Assembly (NCBI GenBank): GCA_963756525.1
Contig: CAVWNR010000006.1
Span: 62,001-126,000 of the forward strand
Length of the DNA: 64,000 nt
Source: CAVWNR01 sp963756525
GTDB taxonomy: Bacteria; Actinomycetota; Actinomycetes; Mycobacteriales; Jatrophihabitantaceae
Direction: 5' to 3'
Part shown: positions 25,810 through 34,755 of the stretch, in pieces
Numbering within the stretch: position 1 is the stretch's first letter
Layout of the letters: each line of letters starts with the position of its first letter
Notes under the pieces: model-generated
Told to the model about the DNA's origin: nothing
The model's database searches: none
Seen by the model: the letters and a program-made list of their open reading frames with translations, nothing else
Made by a program: the position numbers and the translations under genes

Positions 25810-26244
25810 TTGGCCGCGCAGTTGGCCACGTCGACGCTGGCAGCGCCCGCGCGCCGCGGGCGGCAAGGGAACCGGCCGCTGCGGCTTGCGGGGCTCGCGC
25901 TGTGCGCACTGGCGGCGATCCGGCTCGTCGACCCGCTGCACCGGCATGTCCCGCTCTGCCCGTTGCATGCGGCGACCAGGTTGTGGTGCCCGCTCTGCGG
26001 CGGCCTGCGCGCGATGGACGAGCTGACCCAGCTGCGGTTCGCCGCCGCCGTCCACGACAACGCGCTCGCGCTGGCCGCGTTGCCGCTGCTGGGCGCCTAC
26101 TGGCTCGACTCGCTGCTCCGGACGGCCCGGGGCAAGGGCACGCGCCAGATCCAGCCGACGGTGGTCTGGCTGATCGTCGCGGCTGGCCTGGCATTCGCCA
26201 TCGTTCGCAACCTGCCGGCCGGTGCGGCGCTTCGGCCGCGTTGA
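25810..26244 (+). CDS. DUF2752 membrane protein
   Basis: The 144-aa protein carries the DUF2752 core CPLHAATRLWCPLCGGLRAM with its conserved Cys residues, flanked by three hydrophobic segments. TTG 25810 lies 4 nt after the RDD stop, so the two are probably co-translated; RDD/DUF2752 pairing is frequent in actinobacteria. Biochemical function is unknown. The paired CxxC-like cysteines may bind metal. Confidence 0.8.
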   Translation: MAAQLATSTLAAPARRGRQGNRPLRLAGLALCALAAIRLVDPLHRHVPLCPLHAATRLWCPLCGGLRAMDELTQLRFAAAVHDNALALAALPLLGAYWLDSLLRTARGKGTRQIQPTVVWLIVAAGLAFAIVRNLPAGAALRPR

Positions 26245-26274
26245 GGCTATGCCGCAACCGGTAGCCTCCAGGCA

Positions 26275-26763
26275 ATGAGTCGGACGCTGGACGATCCGAT
26301 CGATCGGCTGATCGCGGCGTCGCTGGTCGCCGATGGCCGGAGCACGCTCAAGACACTGGCCAAGGCGACGGGCCTGTCGGTGTCGGCGGTGCAGGCGCGG
26401 GTTCGGCGGCTGGAGACGGAGGGCGTAATCCGCGGCTACACGGCGATCGTCGAGCCCGAGGCCATCGGCCTGCCACTGGCGGCTGTCGTCGCGGTGACCC
26501 CGCTCGATCCGGCACACGAGTACGACATCCCCGAACGCCTCGCCGGCCTCTCCGAGATCGAGGACTGTCACTCGGTGGCCGGCGATGACAGCTTCGTGCT
26601 ATTCGTCCGGGTCGCTTCGCCGACGGCGCTGGAGGCGTTGATCCGGGAGATCCGCAAGCGCGCCAACGTGTCGACCCGCACCACGGTGGTGCTCCAGACG
26701 TTCTTCCAGCGCCGCTCACACCCCATTCCCGACGAGCGACCTGCACCGGCAAAGCCCGCCTAG
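26275..26763 (+). CDS. Lrp/AsnC-family regulator, probable controller of lat
   Basis: The 162-aa protein has an N-terminal winged helix-turn-helix (DPIDRLIAASLVADGRSTLK, TGLSVSAVQARVRRLETEGVI) and a RAM ligand-binding domain (PLAAVVAVTPL to ADDSFVLFVRV-like segment). The neighbouring gene encodes lysine 6-aminotransferase, the arrangement seen in M. tuberculosis (LrpA Rv3291c next to Lat Rv3290c), where LrpA responds to amino acids in starvation. The AT-richer 60 bp separating the genes is the probable operator. Confidence 0.85.
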   Translation: MSRTLDDPIDRLIAASLVADGRSTLKTLAKATGLSVSAVQARVRRLETEGVIRGYTAIVEPEAIGLPLAAVVAVTPLDPAHEYDIPERLAGLSEIEDCHSVAGDDSFVLFVRVASPTALEALIREIRKRANVSTRTTVVLQTFFQRRSHPIPDERPAPAKPA

Positions 26764-26764
26764 A

Positions 26765-26823
26765 GCTGAAAAATCATCGGCAATCCTGTAGTTTGGCCGA
26801 AAACTTTCCGGTAGACTGTGGCT
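26765..26823 (+). promoter_or_regulatory. AT-richer promoter region of lat, likely leaderless
   Basis: This short region is distinctly less GC-rich than its surroundings and has a -10-like TAGACT at 26812-26817. Initiation 6-7 nt downstream would fall on the ATG at 26824, and no ribosome-binding site precedes that ATG, so a leaderless transcript is plausible. The adjacent Lrp-type regulator may bind here. Confidence 0.45.
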
Positions 26824-28209
26824 ATGACGATGCTCAGACCCGTCGTCGCCATGGACGACCTGCCCGCCGCCAAGGTCCACGAGACGATCGCCTCGCACAT
26901 GCTCGCGGACGGCTTCGAATTCGTGCTCGACCTCGACGCCTCCGTCGGCTGCACACTCGTCGACGCGCGTAACGGCGCCCGCTACCTGGACCTGTTCACA
27001 TTCTTCGCCTCGTCGGCGCTCGGCATGAACCATCCGGCTTTGGCCGACGACGAAGCGTTCCGGGACGAGCTCGCGAGCGTCGCCCTCAACAAGCCGAGCA
27101 ACTCCGACGTCTACACCGTGCCGATGGCCCGCTTCGTCGACACGTTCGCCCGGGTACTCGGCGATCCTGCGCTGCCCCACCTGTTCTTCATCGACGGCGG
27201 CGCGCTCGCGGTCGAGAACGCGCTGAAGGTCGCGTTCGACTGGAAGAGCCGGTGGAACGAGGCGCACGGCATCGACCCAGGGCTCGGCACGAAGGTCCTG
27301 CATCTGCAGCGCGCGTTCCACGGCCGCAGCGGCTACACCATGTCGCTGACCAACACCGACCCGAACAAGGTCGCCCGGTTCCCGAAGTTCGACTGGCCGC
27401 GCATCCCCGCGCCGTCGATCAACGGCACCGACGACGTCCAAGCCGCGGAGCGGGCGGCACTCGACGCCGCCCGCGCAGCCTTCGTGGAAAACCCGCACGA
27501 CATCGCGTGCTTCATCGCCGAGCCGATCCAGGGCGAGGGCGGCGACAACCACTTCCGCGCCGAGTTCCTGCAGGCGATGCAGGCGCTCTGCCAGGAGTAC
27601 GACGCCCTGTTCATCCTCGACGAGGTGCAGACCGGCTGCGGCATGACCGGCACCGCCTGGGCCTACCAGCAGCTCGGCCTGCGCCCGGACGTCGTCGCGT
27701 TCGGCAAGAAGACGCAGGTCTGCGGGATCATGGCCGGTGGCCGGGTGGACGAGGTGCCGCAGAACGTCTTCGCCGTCTCGTCGCGGCTCAACTCGACCTG
27801 GGGCGGCAACCTCACCGACATGGTGCGCGCCCGGCGCATCCTCGAAGTGATCGAGTCCGAGCGGCTGATCGACCGCGCAGCCGAGCTGGGCGCCCAACTT
27901 CTGGACGGGTTGCATGCCTTGGCCGCCAAGCACGCGATCGTCTCCGAGGTGCGCGGGCGGGGGCTGATGTGCGCGTTCACGCTGCCCTCGGGCGAACTTC
28001 GCGACCTGGTGCTCATGCGGCTGCGCGAGGACGAGCGGGTGATGCTGCTCGGCTGCGGGCCGTCGAGCCTGCGCTTCCGCCCGGCGCTGACGATCACCGC
28101 GGAGCAGCTTGACCGGGGCCTCGCAGCGCTCGACCGCGTGCTCGCGGCGTTGGCTGACGCCGCCGCCTCGGTGATCACGACCCGTCCAACCGTCGCCTGC
28201 GGTGGCTGA
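26824..28209 (+). CDS. lat: L-lysine 6-aminotransferase
   Basis: This PLP enzyme (461 aa) transfers the epsilon-amino group of lysine to 2-oxoglutarate, giving piperideine-6-carboxylate. Matches to Lat include LFTFFASSALGMNHPAL, FIDGGALAVENALK, CFIAEPIQGEGGDNHF, FILDEVQTGCGMTG and FGKKTQVCG with the PLP-Lys (Lys295 or 296). In mycobacteria Lat rises in stationary phase and persistence. ATG 26824 is likely leaderless. The only neighbour in the same orientation is the Lrp regulator; no beta-lactam genes, which use the same step, are present. Confidence 0.92.
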   Translation: MTMLRPVVAMDDLPAAKVHETIASHMLADGFEFVLDLDASVGCTLVDARNGARYLDLFTFFASSALGMNHPALADDEAFRDELASVALNKPSNSDVYTVPMARFVDTFARVLGDPALPHLFFIDGGALAVENALKVAFDWKSRWNEAHGIDPGLGTKVLHLQRAFHGRSGYTMSLTNTDPNKVARFPKFDWPRIPAPSINGTDDVQAAERAALDAARAAFVENPHDIACFIAEPIQGEGGDNHFRAEFLQAMQALCQEYDALFILDEVQTGCGMTGTAWAYQQLGLRPDVVAFGKKTQVCGIMAGGRVDEVPQNVFAVSSRLNSTWGGNLTDMVRARRILEVIESERLIDRAAELGAQLLDGLHALAAKHAIVSEVRGRGLMCAFTLPSGELRDLVLMRLREDERVMLLGCGPSSLRFRPALTITAEQLDRGLAALDRVLAALADAAASVITTRPTVACGG

Positions 28210-28220
28210 GCGGGTCTTGA

Positions 28221-29843
28221 TCATGGACGGTTGAAGTAGTCCAGCCCCGGCGCGGTCCGGGCCTCGGCCCGCAGCCGGTAGTGCATCTTCTTGCCGGTGG
28301 CGGTTCGTGGCAGCTCGTCGACGAACCGATAGCCGCGGGGCCGCTTGAAGTCGGCCAGCATCGGATGGGCGAGACAATGCGCCTCCAGGTCCGCGGCGGT
28401 CAGGCCGGGGCCGGCCGGCACGACGTACGCGACGACGATCTCGCCCCACTTTTCGTCCGGTAGCCCGATGACGACCGAGTCGCTGACCAGGGGGTGCTCG
28501 TTGAGCGCGGCCTCGACCTGCACGGGGTGCACGTTCTCCCCACCGGAGATGATCATGTCGTCCTTGCGCCCGGCGATCGTCACGTACTCCTGGGCATCCC
28601 ACGTGCCCAGGTCACCCGAGTAGAACCAGCCGCCGCGGAAGCGGGCGGCCTGCTCGTGCGGCGTGTTGACGTACGCATACCCGGACTTCGGCGAGCGCAT
28701 GATCACCTCACCGGTCTCGCTGCCGTCCTTCGCGACCGTGTCGGACGGGTCGGCGAGCCGGTCGTCGTAGACGTGCACCACGGCGACGTCGTCGTCGGTG
28801 CAGGCGCGCCCGGCGCTGCCGGCGTGCTCCGGCAGGTCCGACGGGCGCAGGAACGTGTTCCAGAACGCCTCGGTAGTGCCGTAGCCGTTGAAGATTCGCG
28901 GGGTGAGCACCCGCTGGAAGCGGAGGCAGGCCGCCCGGTCCAGCGGCGCGCCCATGGTCACGATCCCGCGCAGCGTCGACAGGTCGCGCGCGTGGCTCTC
29001 CTGGGCCTCGGCCAGCATCGCCAGGTTCACCGGGGCACCGATCAGAAATGTCAGGCCGTGCTCTGCCACCATGTCGAGGCAGGCGCCGGCGTCGAACTGG
29101 CGCATGACGACGGCCGCCGCGCCCGCGTAGAACACCGCGTTGGGGCCGCCCGGGGAAATGCCGCCGCGGTGGAACCACGGCGTCATGTTCAGCGTCTTGT
29201 CCTCGGGCGTCAGCGGGAAGTGCATGATCACGTCGTGGGCGGTGAGCACCTCCACCAGGCTGGGCAGCGAGACGCCTTTCGGCATGCCGGTGGTGCCGGA
29301 GGTGTAAAGCCGGGTGGTCTCGTCCCAGGTCGTCGCGCCGTCGTATTCGGGCACGGCGCCGGCGCCGGCCAGCAGCTGCGACCACTCGTCGTCGTCCGGA
29401 GTGAGCACGGTCGGCGGCTGGTGCGTGGCGAGCTTCAGCGCGTCGCGCGCGGCGTCGGCGAGCGCGGCGTCGTGGACGAACACGCTGGGCCGGCTGTCGT
29501 CGAGCACATGTGCCGTCTCACCCGGGGAGAAGCGGAAGTTGACCGGCGTGGCGACCGCGCCCAGGCGCTGCGCGGCGAGGTAGAGCAGCGCGAACTCGGG
29601 CGAGTTGAACAGCTGGAAGACGATCACGTCACCCACCCGGACGCCGCGGGACGCTAGACCGGCGGCCAACCGATCGACGTCCGCGCCCAGCTCGGAATAC
29701 GTCCAGGCCCGGCTACTCGCCGGGTCGGCCAGCGCCAACCGGCCGGCGTAACGATGTACGTTGCGCCGGAAGCCGTCCAGGAAGGTGAAGTGGCGCTCGA
29801 AGACGTCGCGCAACGCCGTCGGGTCATAGCGGTACTCGGTCAA
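28221..29843 (-). CDS. acyl-CoA/aryl synthetase (AMP-binding ligase)
   Basis: The 540-aa member of the ANL superfamily activates a carboxylic acid with ATP and transfers it to CoA or a carrier. Visible motifs are P-loop LYTSGTTGMPKG, NGYGTTEAFWN (A5), YSGDLGTWD (A7), GRKDDMIISGGENVHP (A8 hinge) and the catalytic Lys in PRTATGKKMHY. It is 12 bp downstream of a KAS II gene on the same strand, suggesting joint use in a fatty-acid-like or polyketide-like pathway. No acyl carrier protein is nearby, so the acid substrate is open. Confidence 0.87.
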   Translation of the reverse strand: MTEYRYDPTALRDVFERHFTFLDGFRRNVHRYAGRLALADPASSRAWTYSELGADVDRLAAGLASRGVRVGDVIVFQLFNSPEFALLYLAAQRLGAVATPVNFRFSPGETAHVLDDSRPSVFVHDAALADAARDALKLATHQPPTVLTPDDDEWSQLLAGAGAVPEYDGATTWDETTRLYTSGTTGMPKGVSLPSLVEVLTAHDVIMHFPLTPEDKTLNMTPWFHRGGISPGGPNAVFYAGAAAVVMRQFDAGACLDMVAEHGLTFLIGAPVNLAMLAEAQESHARDLSTLRGIVTMGAPLDRAACLRFQRVLTPRIFNGYGTTEAFWNTFLRPSDLPEHAGSAGRACTDDDVAVVHVYDDRLADPSDTVAKDGSETGEVIMRSPKSGYAYVNTPHEQAARFRGGWFYSGDLGTWDAQEYVTIAGRKDDMIISGGENVHPVQVEAALNEHPLVSDSVVIGLPDEKWGEIVVAYVVPAGPGLTAADLEAHCLAHPMLADFKRPRGYRFVDELPRTATGKKMHYRLRAEARTAPGLDYFNRP

Positions 29844-29855
29844 GCGGTCCCCCGT

Positions 29856-31136
29856 TCAGGCCGGTGCGGTGAAGACGGCCACGCAGTTCTGCCCACCGAA
29901 GCCGAAGGCGTTGGTGGCGGCGGCGCGGACGGGCATCGTGCGCGCGACGTTCGGGACGTAGTCGAGGTCACATTCCGGGTCGGGAGTCTGCAGGTTGACC
30001 GTCGGCGGCACGATGCCGTCGCGGATCGCCATCGCGCAAACCATGGCGCCCAGCGCGCCGGCAGCGCCGATCAGGTGGCCGACCATCGACTTCGGGCTGC
30101 TGATGGCGATCCCGTCCGCCGCCGGCCCGAACGCGGACCGGATCGCCATGGTCTCGGTGCGGTCGTTCGCCTTCGTCGACGTGCCGTGCGCGCAGATGTA
30201 GTCGACGTCGACCGCGGCCACGCCGGATCGACGCAGCGCGAGCTCGATGGCCTGCGACGCGTGGACGCCGTCCGGCTCGGGCGCGCTCACGTGGAACGCG
30301 TCCGAGGTCAGCGCGCCGCCGGCCACCCGCGCGTACGGCCGCTTGCCGCGCCGGCCGGCATGCTCGGCCGACTCGACGACGGTGACTACGGCGCCCTCGC
30401 CGAAGACGAACCCGTCGCGGTCGGCGTCGAAGGGCCGGCTCGCCGCCGCCGGGTCGTCGTTGCGCTTGGAGAGCGCACCCATCGTCGTCAGCCCGGTGAA
30501 CATCACCGGCTTGATCGCAGCGTCCGTGCCGCCGCAGACGACGACGTCCGCCTCCCCGTCCAGGATCAGCCGCCGCGCCTCGAGGACGGCGGCGATGCCG
30601 CTGGCGCACGCGAGGGCACTGGCTGTCACCGGACCGTGGATGCCGAGGTCCATCGCCACCTCGCAGGCCGGCATGTTGGTCAGCGACGAGGCGACGAAGT
30701 AGGGGCTTAGCCGGGTGTCGCCCGCCACGACGCGGCGGGTGGCGTCCTCCACGGTGTCGAAGCCGGCGACGGCGGCGTTGACGACCACACCGACCCGATC
30801 GGCGTTCGCTTCGTCGATCGCCAGCCCCGCATCCGCGACGGCCTCGCGTGCCGCGGCGATCGCCAGCTGGCTGAACCGCGCCGTGCGGCGCAGCCGCCTG
30901 CCGTCGAGGACGGCGGCGGGGTCGAAGCCGCGCACCTCGGCGGCGATGTGCACCGGCAGCTCGCTCGGGTCGAACGCGGTGATGGTGCTAACGCCGGACT
31001 TCCCGTCGAGCAGCGCCGCCCAGGTGGCGTCCCGGTCGTTGCCGACCGGCGTCACCGCCCCGATCCCGGTGAGCACGACGTCGTCCTGGTGAGCTGGCGC
31101 CGCTGTCGCATCGGCATGTGTGGTCTCGGCATGCAC
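29856..31136 (-). CDS. beta-ketoacyl-ACP synthase II (FabF-like)
   Basis: The 426-aa condensing enzyme has the Cys-His-His triad in ALACASGIAAV, CAHGTSTKANDRTE and SPKSMVGHLIGAAGA, plus the thiolase-fold start DDVVLTGIGAVTPVGND and C-terminal NAFGFGGQN. GTG 31136 gives a normal-length protein; the frame is open further upstream but without similarity. It leads the two-gene unit with the acyl ligase. A single stand-alone KAS II with a ligase is not the core FAS II cluster, so a role in a specialised acyl chain is plausible. Confidence 0.88.
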   Translation of the reverse strand: MHAETTHADATAAPAHQDDVVLTGIGAVTPVGNDRDATWAALLDGKSGVSTITAFDPSELPVHIAAEVRGFDPAAVLDGRRLRRTARFSQLAIAAAREAVADAGLAIDEANADRVGVVVNAAVAGFDTVEDATRRVVAGDTRLSPYFVASSLTNMPACEVAMDLGIHGPVTASALACASGIAAVLEARRLILDGEADVVVCGGTDAAIKPVMFTGLTTMGALSKRNDDPAAASRPFDADRDGFVFGEGAVVTVVESAEHAGRRGKRPYARVAGGALTSDAFHVSAPEPDGVHASQAIELALRRSGVAAVDVDYICAHGTSTKANDRTETMAIRSAFGPAADGIAISSPKSMVGHLIGAAGALGAMVCAMAIRDGIVPPTVNLQTPDPECDLDYVPNVARTMPVRAAATNAFGFGGQNCVAVFTAPA

Positions 31137-31258
31137 ACTGCGCAGCCTGCCACCTCGACCGCGGATGCGGCCAGATGCCCCGACTGCGCAGTTCGTGCCC
31201 GTGTCGCCGGGAAACGGGGTGCGCGCAGGCGTACAAATGGAGGTAGATCGATGCGCTG

Positions 31259-31840
31259 ATGGATTGGGGGTCGTTCGTGCCGGCAGGCGCTCGGGCCGCG
31301 GCCACGCTGGCCGCCGCGGCGCTGTGCGCGCTCGTGCTCTGCTCGTGCGGCAGTTCGAAGGGCAGCTCGCCGACGAGCCCCGCCGCATCGACCACGCCGG
31401 CCCCCAGCTCGCCGGCCACATCGGCATCCGGCAGCGCGTCGGGCAGCGGCTCGGGAACGGCGTCCGCCGCCGACGAAGCCGCGATCAAGGGCGCCTACGT
31501 CGACTTCTTCAGCGGCAAGACGCCGGCCTCGCGCAAGCAGGCGCTGCTGCAGCACGGGTCGCAGTTCTCCCAGGTGATCGCTGCCCAGGCCAGCTCGCCG
31601 CTGGCCCAGTCGACGACGGCGAGCGTGTCGAAGGTGACCGTCCAGTCGCCTGACCGGGCGACCGTGGTTTATACGATCTCGCTGAGCGGGCAGGCCGGGC
31701 TGACCGACCAGACCGGGTACGCGGTGCGCGAGTCCGGCACGTGGCAGGTCGCGGCCTCCACGTTCTGCGCGTTACTCGCCCTGGAGGGCTCCTCGCCGTC
31801 GGCATGTCACGAGCCGTCCGTCACGACCGTGCCGAGCTGA
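31259..31840 (+). CDS. low-complexity lipoprotein, hypothetical
   Basis: The 193-aa protein has a lipoprotein signal peptide ending in a lipobox LCS-C (around residue 30), a Ser/Ala/Thr/Gly-rich linker of about 45 residues, and a compact C-terminal domain (~110 aa; AIKGAYVDFFSGKTPASRKQ onward) like small NTF2-like or Mce-associated domains. The start ATG 31259 overlaps the stop of a two-codon ORF (ATG CGC TGA at 31251) that follows a strong GGAGG. It is divergent from the KAS II gene. Function unknown. Confidence 0.72.
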   Translation: MDWGSFVPAGARAAATLAAAALCALVLCSCGSSKGSSPTSPAASTTPAPSSPATSASGSASGSGSGTASAADEAAIKGAYVDFFSGKTPASRKQALLQHGSQFSQVIAAQASSPLAQSTTASVSKVTVQSPDRATVVYTISLSGQAGLTDQTGYAVRESGTWQVAASTFCALLALEGSSPSACHEPSVTTVPS

Positions 31841-31917
31841 GCATCGTGGGTGACCCCAGCGAACGAACGGCATACGATCGCCCCGGCGATCAGACGGGGA
31901 GCGGTGACGCCGGGGCG

Positions 31918-33489
31918 ATGACCCTGCGCGGGCGCAAGGCCGCCCTCAGCGCCGCGTGCGGCGTGCTCTTCGTGACGTTCCTCGACACGACGGTCGTCAG
32001 CGTGACGCTGGGCAGCGTCCAGTCCGACCTGCATGCCAGCGTGGTGGCGCTGCAGTGGGTGGTCAACGCCTACGCACTGGTATTCGCCAGCCTGATGCTG
32101 ACCGCCGGCAGTCTCGGCGATCGATTCGGCCGGCGGCGCATCATGCTGGCCGGCCTGTTCGTCTTCAGCGGCGGTTCGGTGCTGGCTGCGTTGGCGCCGT
32201 CCGTGGGCGTGCTGATCACGGCCAGGGCGATCATGGGCGTCGGCGCCGCCGCGTCCGAGCCGGGCACCCTCTCGCTGCTGCGGCAGGTCTTTCCCGAGCG
32301 GCGCAGCCGGGCGCGTGCGCTGGGTACCTGGGCCGCGGTGTCCGGGCTGGCGCTGGCCGCCGGGCCGGTGGTCGGCGGGGTGCTGATCGGCATCGGCGAC
32401 TGGCGGACGGTGTTCTGGTTCAACCTGGTCATCGGCCTCGTCGCGTTCGGTGCCGCGGTCCGCTACCTGCCGGAGAGCGCAGACCCGCGGCCCGGGCGGC
32501 TGGACATCGCCGGTTTCCTGCTCGGGGCGACCGTGCTGGGCTGCGGTGTCTTCGCGGTCATCGCCGGCGAGAACGCCGGCTACTCGGCGCCGTGGATCGT
32601 GCTGCTGTTCGTGCTCTGCGGCCTCGGCATGATCGTGTTCGTCCGCGTCGAGTCGGCCCGCGACGAGCCGATGCTGCAGTTGCGCTACCTGCGCAAGCCG
32701 AACATCAGCGGCGCGCTGTTCGTGGCGTTCGCGGTCTACTTCGGCGTGTTCTCCATCTTCTTCTTCACCGCGCTCTACCTGCAGGAAGTCGTCGGCTACT
32801 CCGGCTGGCGCACGGCCGCCGAGTTCGCCCCGATGACCGGCGCGATCATCGTCGGGTCGCTGCTCGCCGGCCGCTGGGTGGCGCACGTCGGCACCCGGAC
32901 CCCGATGATCACCGGCTGCCTGCTCGGCGGCGTCGGGCTCTTGCTCACCGAGCACTACATCAACGTGCATCCGCAGTTCGCCGCGCTCGCCATCTCGCTG
33001 GCGCTCGCCGGGCTCGGCTTCGGCATCGCGGTGGTGCCGCTCACCTCGGCGGTGATGAGCGCCGTCCCCGCCGAGCACTCCGGGATGGCGGCCTCGGCCA
33101 CCAACACCAGCCGGCAGCTCGGCGCCGTCGTCGGCGTCGCGGTGCTGGGCTCGCTGGTGAACTCGCACCTGACCAGCGGGCTACGCGGGCGACTCGCCGA
33201 CCTCGGCGTGCCCGGCAACTTCCAGTCGATCATCATCAACGCGATCGAGCAGGGCTCGGTGCCCAGCGGTGGCGACGCCGCCGCGACCGCGCAGTACGGC
33301 AACATCGTCCAGCGGGTGATCGGCGCCACCTACCAGGCATTCCACGACGGGCTCACCGCGGCGCTCATTCTCTCCGCGGCACTGATGTTCCTGGCCGCCC
33401 TCGTCACTATCGCGACCAACCGCCGGACGGGTCGGCCGTCCCGGTTCGCGCGGCGGCGCACCCGCGAGGTCTCCGCGCAGAGTCGCTGA
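31918..33489 (+). CDS. DHA2-family MFS exporter (14 TM, EmrB/QacA type)
   Basis: The 523-aa multidrug-type transporter has motif D1/A: LDTTVVSVTLGSVQSDL in helix 1, GDRFGRRRIMLAG after helix 2, and motif C-like GLALAAGPVVGG in helix 5. About 14 hydrophobic segments are visible, with a long loop near the C-terminus (residues ~430-470). ATG 31918 is taken as start because upstream in-frame sequence overlaps the lipoprotein gene and lacks hydrophobic character. No regulator is adjacent. Substrate unknown. Confidence 0.88.
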   Translation: MTLRGRKAALSAACGVLFVTFLDTTVVSVTLGSVQSDLHASVVALQWVVNAYALVFASLMLTAGSLGDRFGRRRIMLAGLFVFSGGSVLAALAPSVGVLITARAIMGVGAAASEPGTLSLLRQVFPERRSRARALGTWAAVSGLALAAGPVVGGVLIGIGDWRTVFWFNLVIGLVAFGAAVRYLPESADPRPGRLDIAGFLLGATVLGCGVFAVIAGENAGYSAPWIVLLFVLCGLGMIVFVRVESARDEPMLQLRYLRKPNISGALFVAFAVYFGVFSIFFFTALYLQEVVGYSGWRTAAEFAPMTGAIIVGSLLAGRWVAHVGTRTPMITGCLLGGVGLLLTEHYINVHPQFAALAISLALAGLGFGIAVVPLTSAVMSAVPAEHSGMAASATNTSRQLGAVVGVAVLGSLVNSHLTSGLRGRLADLGVPGNFQSIIINAIEQGSVPSGGDAAATAQYGNIVQRVIGATYQAFHDGLTAALILSAALMFLAALVTIATNRRTGRPSRFARRRTREVSAQSR

Positions 33490-33528
33490 CAGTAGGGTCG
33501 GCGCGCAGCCCGAACGAGAGGAAGCGCC

Positions 33529-34755
33529 GTGCCCGAACTCGTCGTCGACACCGATCCGGCCGAACTGGGATTCGACGCCGCCCGCCTACGCCGCATCGAC
33601 GCCCACCTGCAGCGCTACGTCGACGACGGCCGGCTGCCGGGCTTCGCGGTGGCGGTCACCCGCGGCGGTCGCGTCGCGCACCTCGCGCGCAGCGGGCGTC
33701 AACACGTCGAGAACGGCGTGGCACTGCGCCCCGACGCGCTGTACCGCATCTACTCGATGACCAAGCCGATCACCTCGGTGGCGGCGATGATGCTCTACGA
33801 GCAGGGGCTCTTCGAGCTGAGCACGCCGGTGAGCACGTTCATCCCGTCCTTCGCCGACGTGCGGGTGTACGCCGGGGGATCCGACCTGAAGCCGCTGACC
33901 GTGCCGGCCACCGAGCCGGTGCGGATGGGCCATCTGCTGACCCACACCGCGGGGCTCACCTACGGATTCCACCGCAACCACCCGGTCGACGCGCTGTATC
34001 GGGCCGCGGGGTTCGAGTGGACCAACCCGCCGGGTGTCGACCTCGCCGCTGCCTGCGAGATCTGGGCCGGCCTGCCGCTGCTCTTCCAGCCCGGAGCCGA
34101 GTGGGCGTACTCGGTGGCTACCGACGTCCTCGGCCGGGTTGTGGAGGTCATCAGCGGCCAGCCGCTCGACGCGTTCTTCGACAAGGAGATCTTCGGCCCG
34201 CTCGACATGACCGACACGTCGTTCGGGCTGCCGCCGGAGGAGGCCGACCGGCTGGCTCGGCTGTACCTCGCCGCACCTGGCGGGTTTGTGCCCGGCGACG
34301 AGGTCGGCTCGGCGGTGGAGCAGCCTTCCCTGCTCTCCGGCGGCGGTGGCCTGATCTCGACGATGGCCGACTACCAGCGCTTCACCGAGCTGCTGATCCG
34401 CGGTGGCGAGCTGGACGGCGTGCGCCTGCTCAGCCCGCGCACGGTTCGGTACATGACCCGCAACCACCTGCCGGGTGGCGCCGACCTCGAGACATTCGGC
34501 CGTCCGCTCTTCGCCGAGACGCCGCTGCGAGGCGTGGGGTTCGGCCTCGGCTTCTCCGTCGTCCTCGACCCGGCGTGGACGGGCACGCTCGGCAGCGCGG
34601 GGGAGTACGGCTGGGGCGGCGCCGCGTCCACGGTCTTCTTCATCGACCCGGTGGCGCAGACAACGCTGCTCTTCTTCACCCAGTTGCTGCCGTCATCGAC
34701 GCTGCCGATCCGCAGCTACCTGCGACAGCTCGTCCAGCAGGCGCTCGTCGACTGA
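33529..34755 (+). CDS. serine hydrolase / family VIII esterase-like (beta-lactamase fold)
   Basis: The 408-aa protein carries the nucleophile motif SMTK (SxxK, about residue 77), a Tyr motif in EWAYSVATDVLG (Y-S-V in place of YxN) and WGGAAST in place of KTG, the combination seen in EstB-type carboxylesterases rather than beta-lactamases. LLTHTAGLTYGF is also typical. GTG 33529 is preceded by GAGAGGAAG. No signal peptide, so it is probably cytoplasmic. It ends convergently with the GH20 gene, with a perfect hairpin between natural ends. Confidence 0.88.
   Translation: MPELVVDTDPAELGFDAARLRRIDAHLQRYVDDGRLPGFAVAVTRGGRVAHLARSGRQHVENGVALRPDALYRIYSMTKPITSVAAMMLYEQGLFELSTPVSTFIPSFADVRVYAGGSDLKPLTVPATEPVRMGHLLTHTAGLTYGFHRNHPVDALYRAAGFEWTNPPGVDLAAACEIWAGLPLLFQPGAEWAYSVATDVLGRVVEVISGQPLDAFFDKEIFGPLDMTDTSFGLPPEEADRLARLYLAAPGGFVPGDEVGSAVEQPSLLSGGGGLISTMADYQRFTELLIRGGELDGVRLLSPRTVRYMTRNHLPGGADLETFGRPLFAETPLRGVGFGLGFSVVLDPAWTGTLGSAGEYGWGGAASTVFFIDPVAQTTLLFFTQLLPSSTLPIRSYLRQLVQQALVD

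Noticed and set aside
33529..34755. Serine hydrolase considered as a class C beta-lactamase
   Set aside because: It lacks a signal peptide, has Y-S-V instead of YxN and WGG instead of KTG; esterase-like is the better reading.
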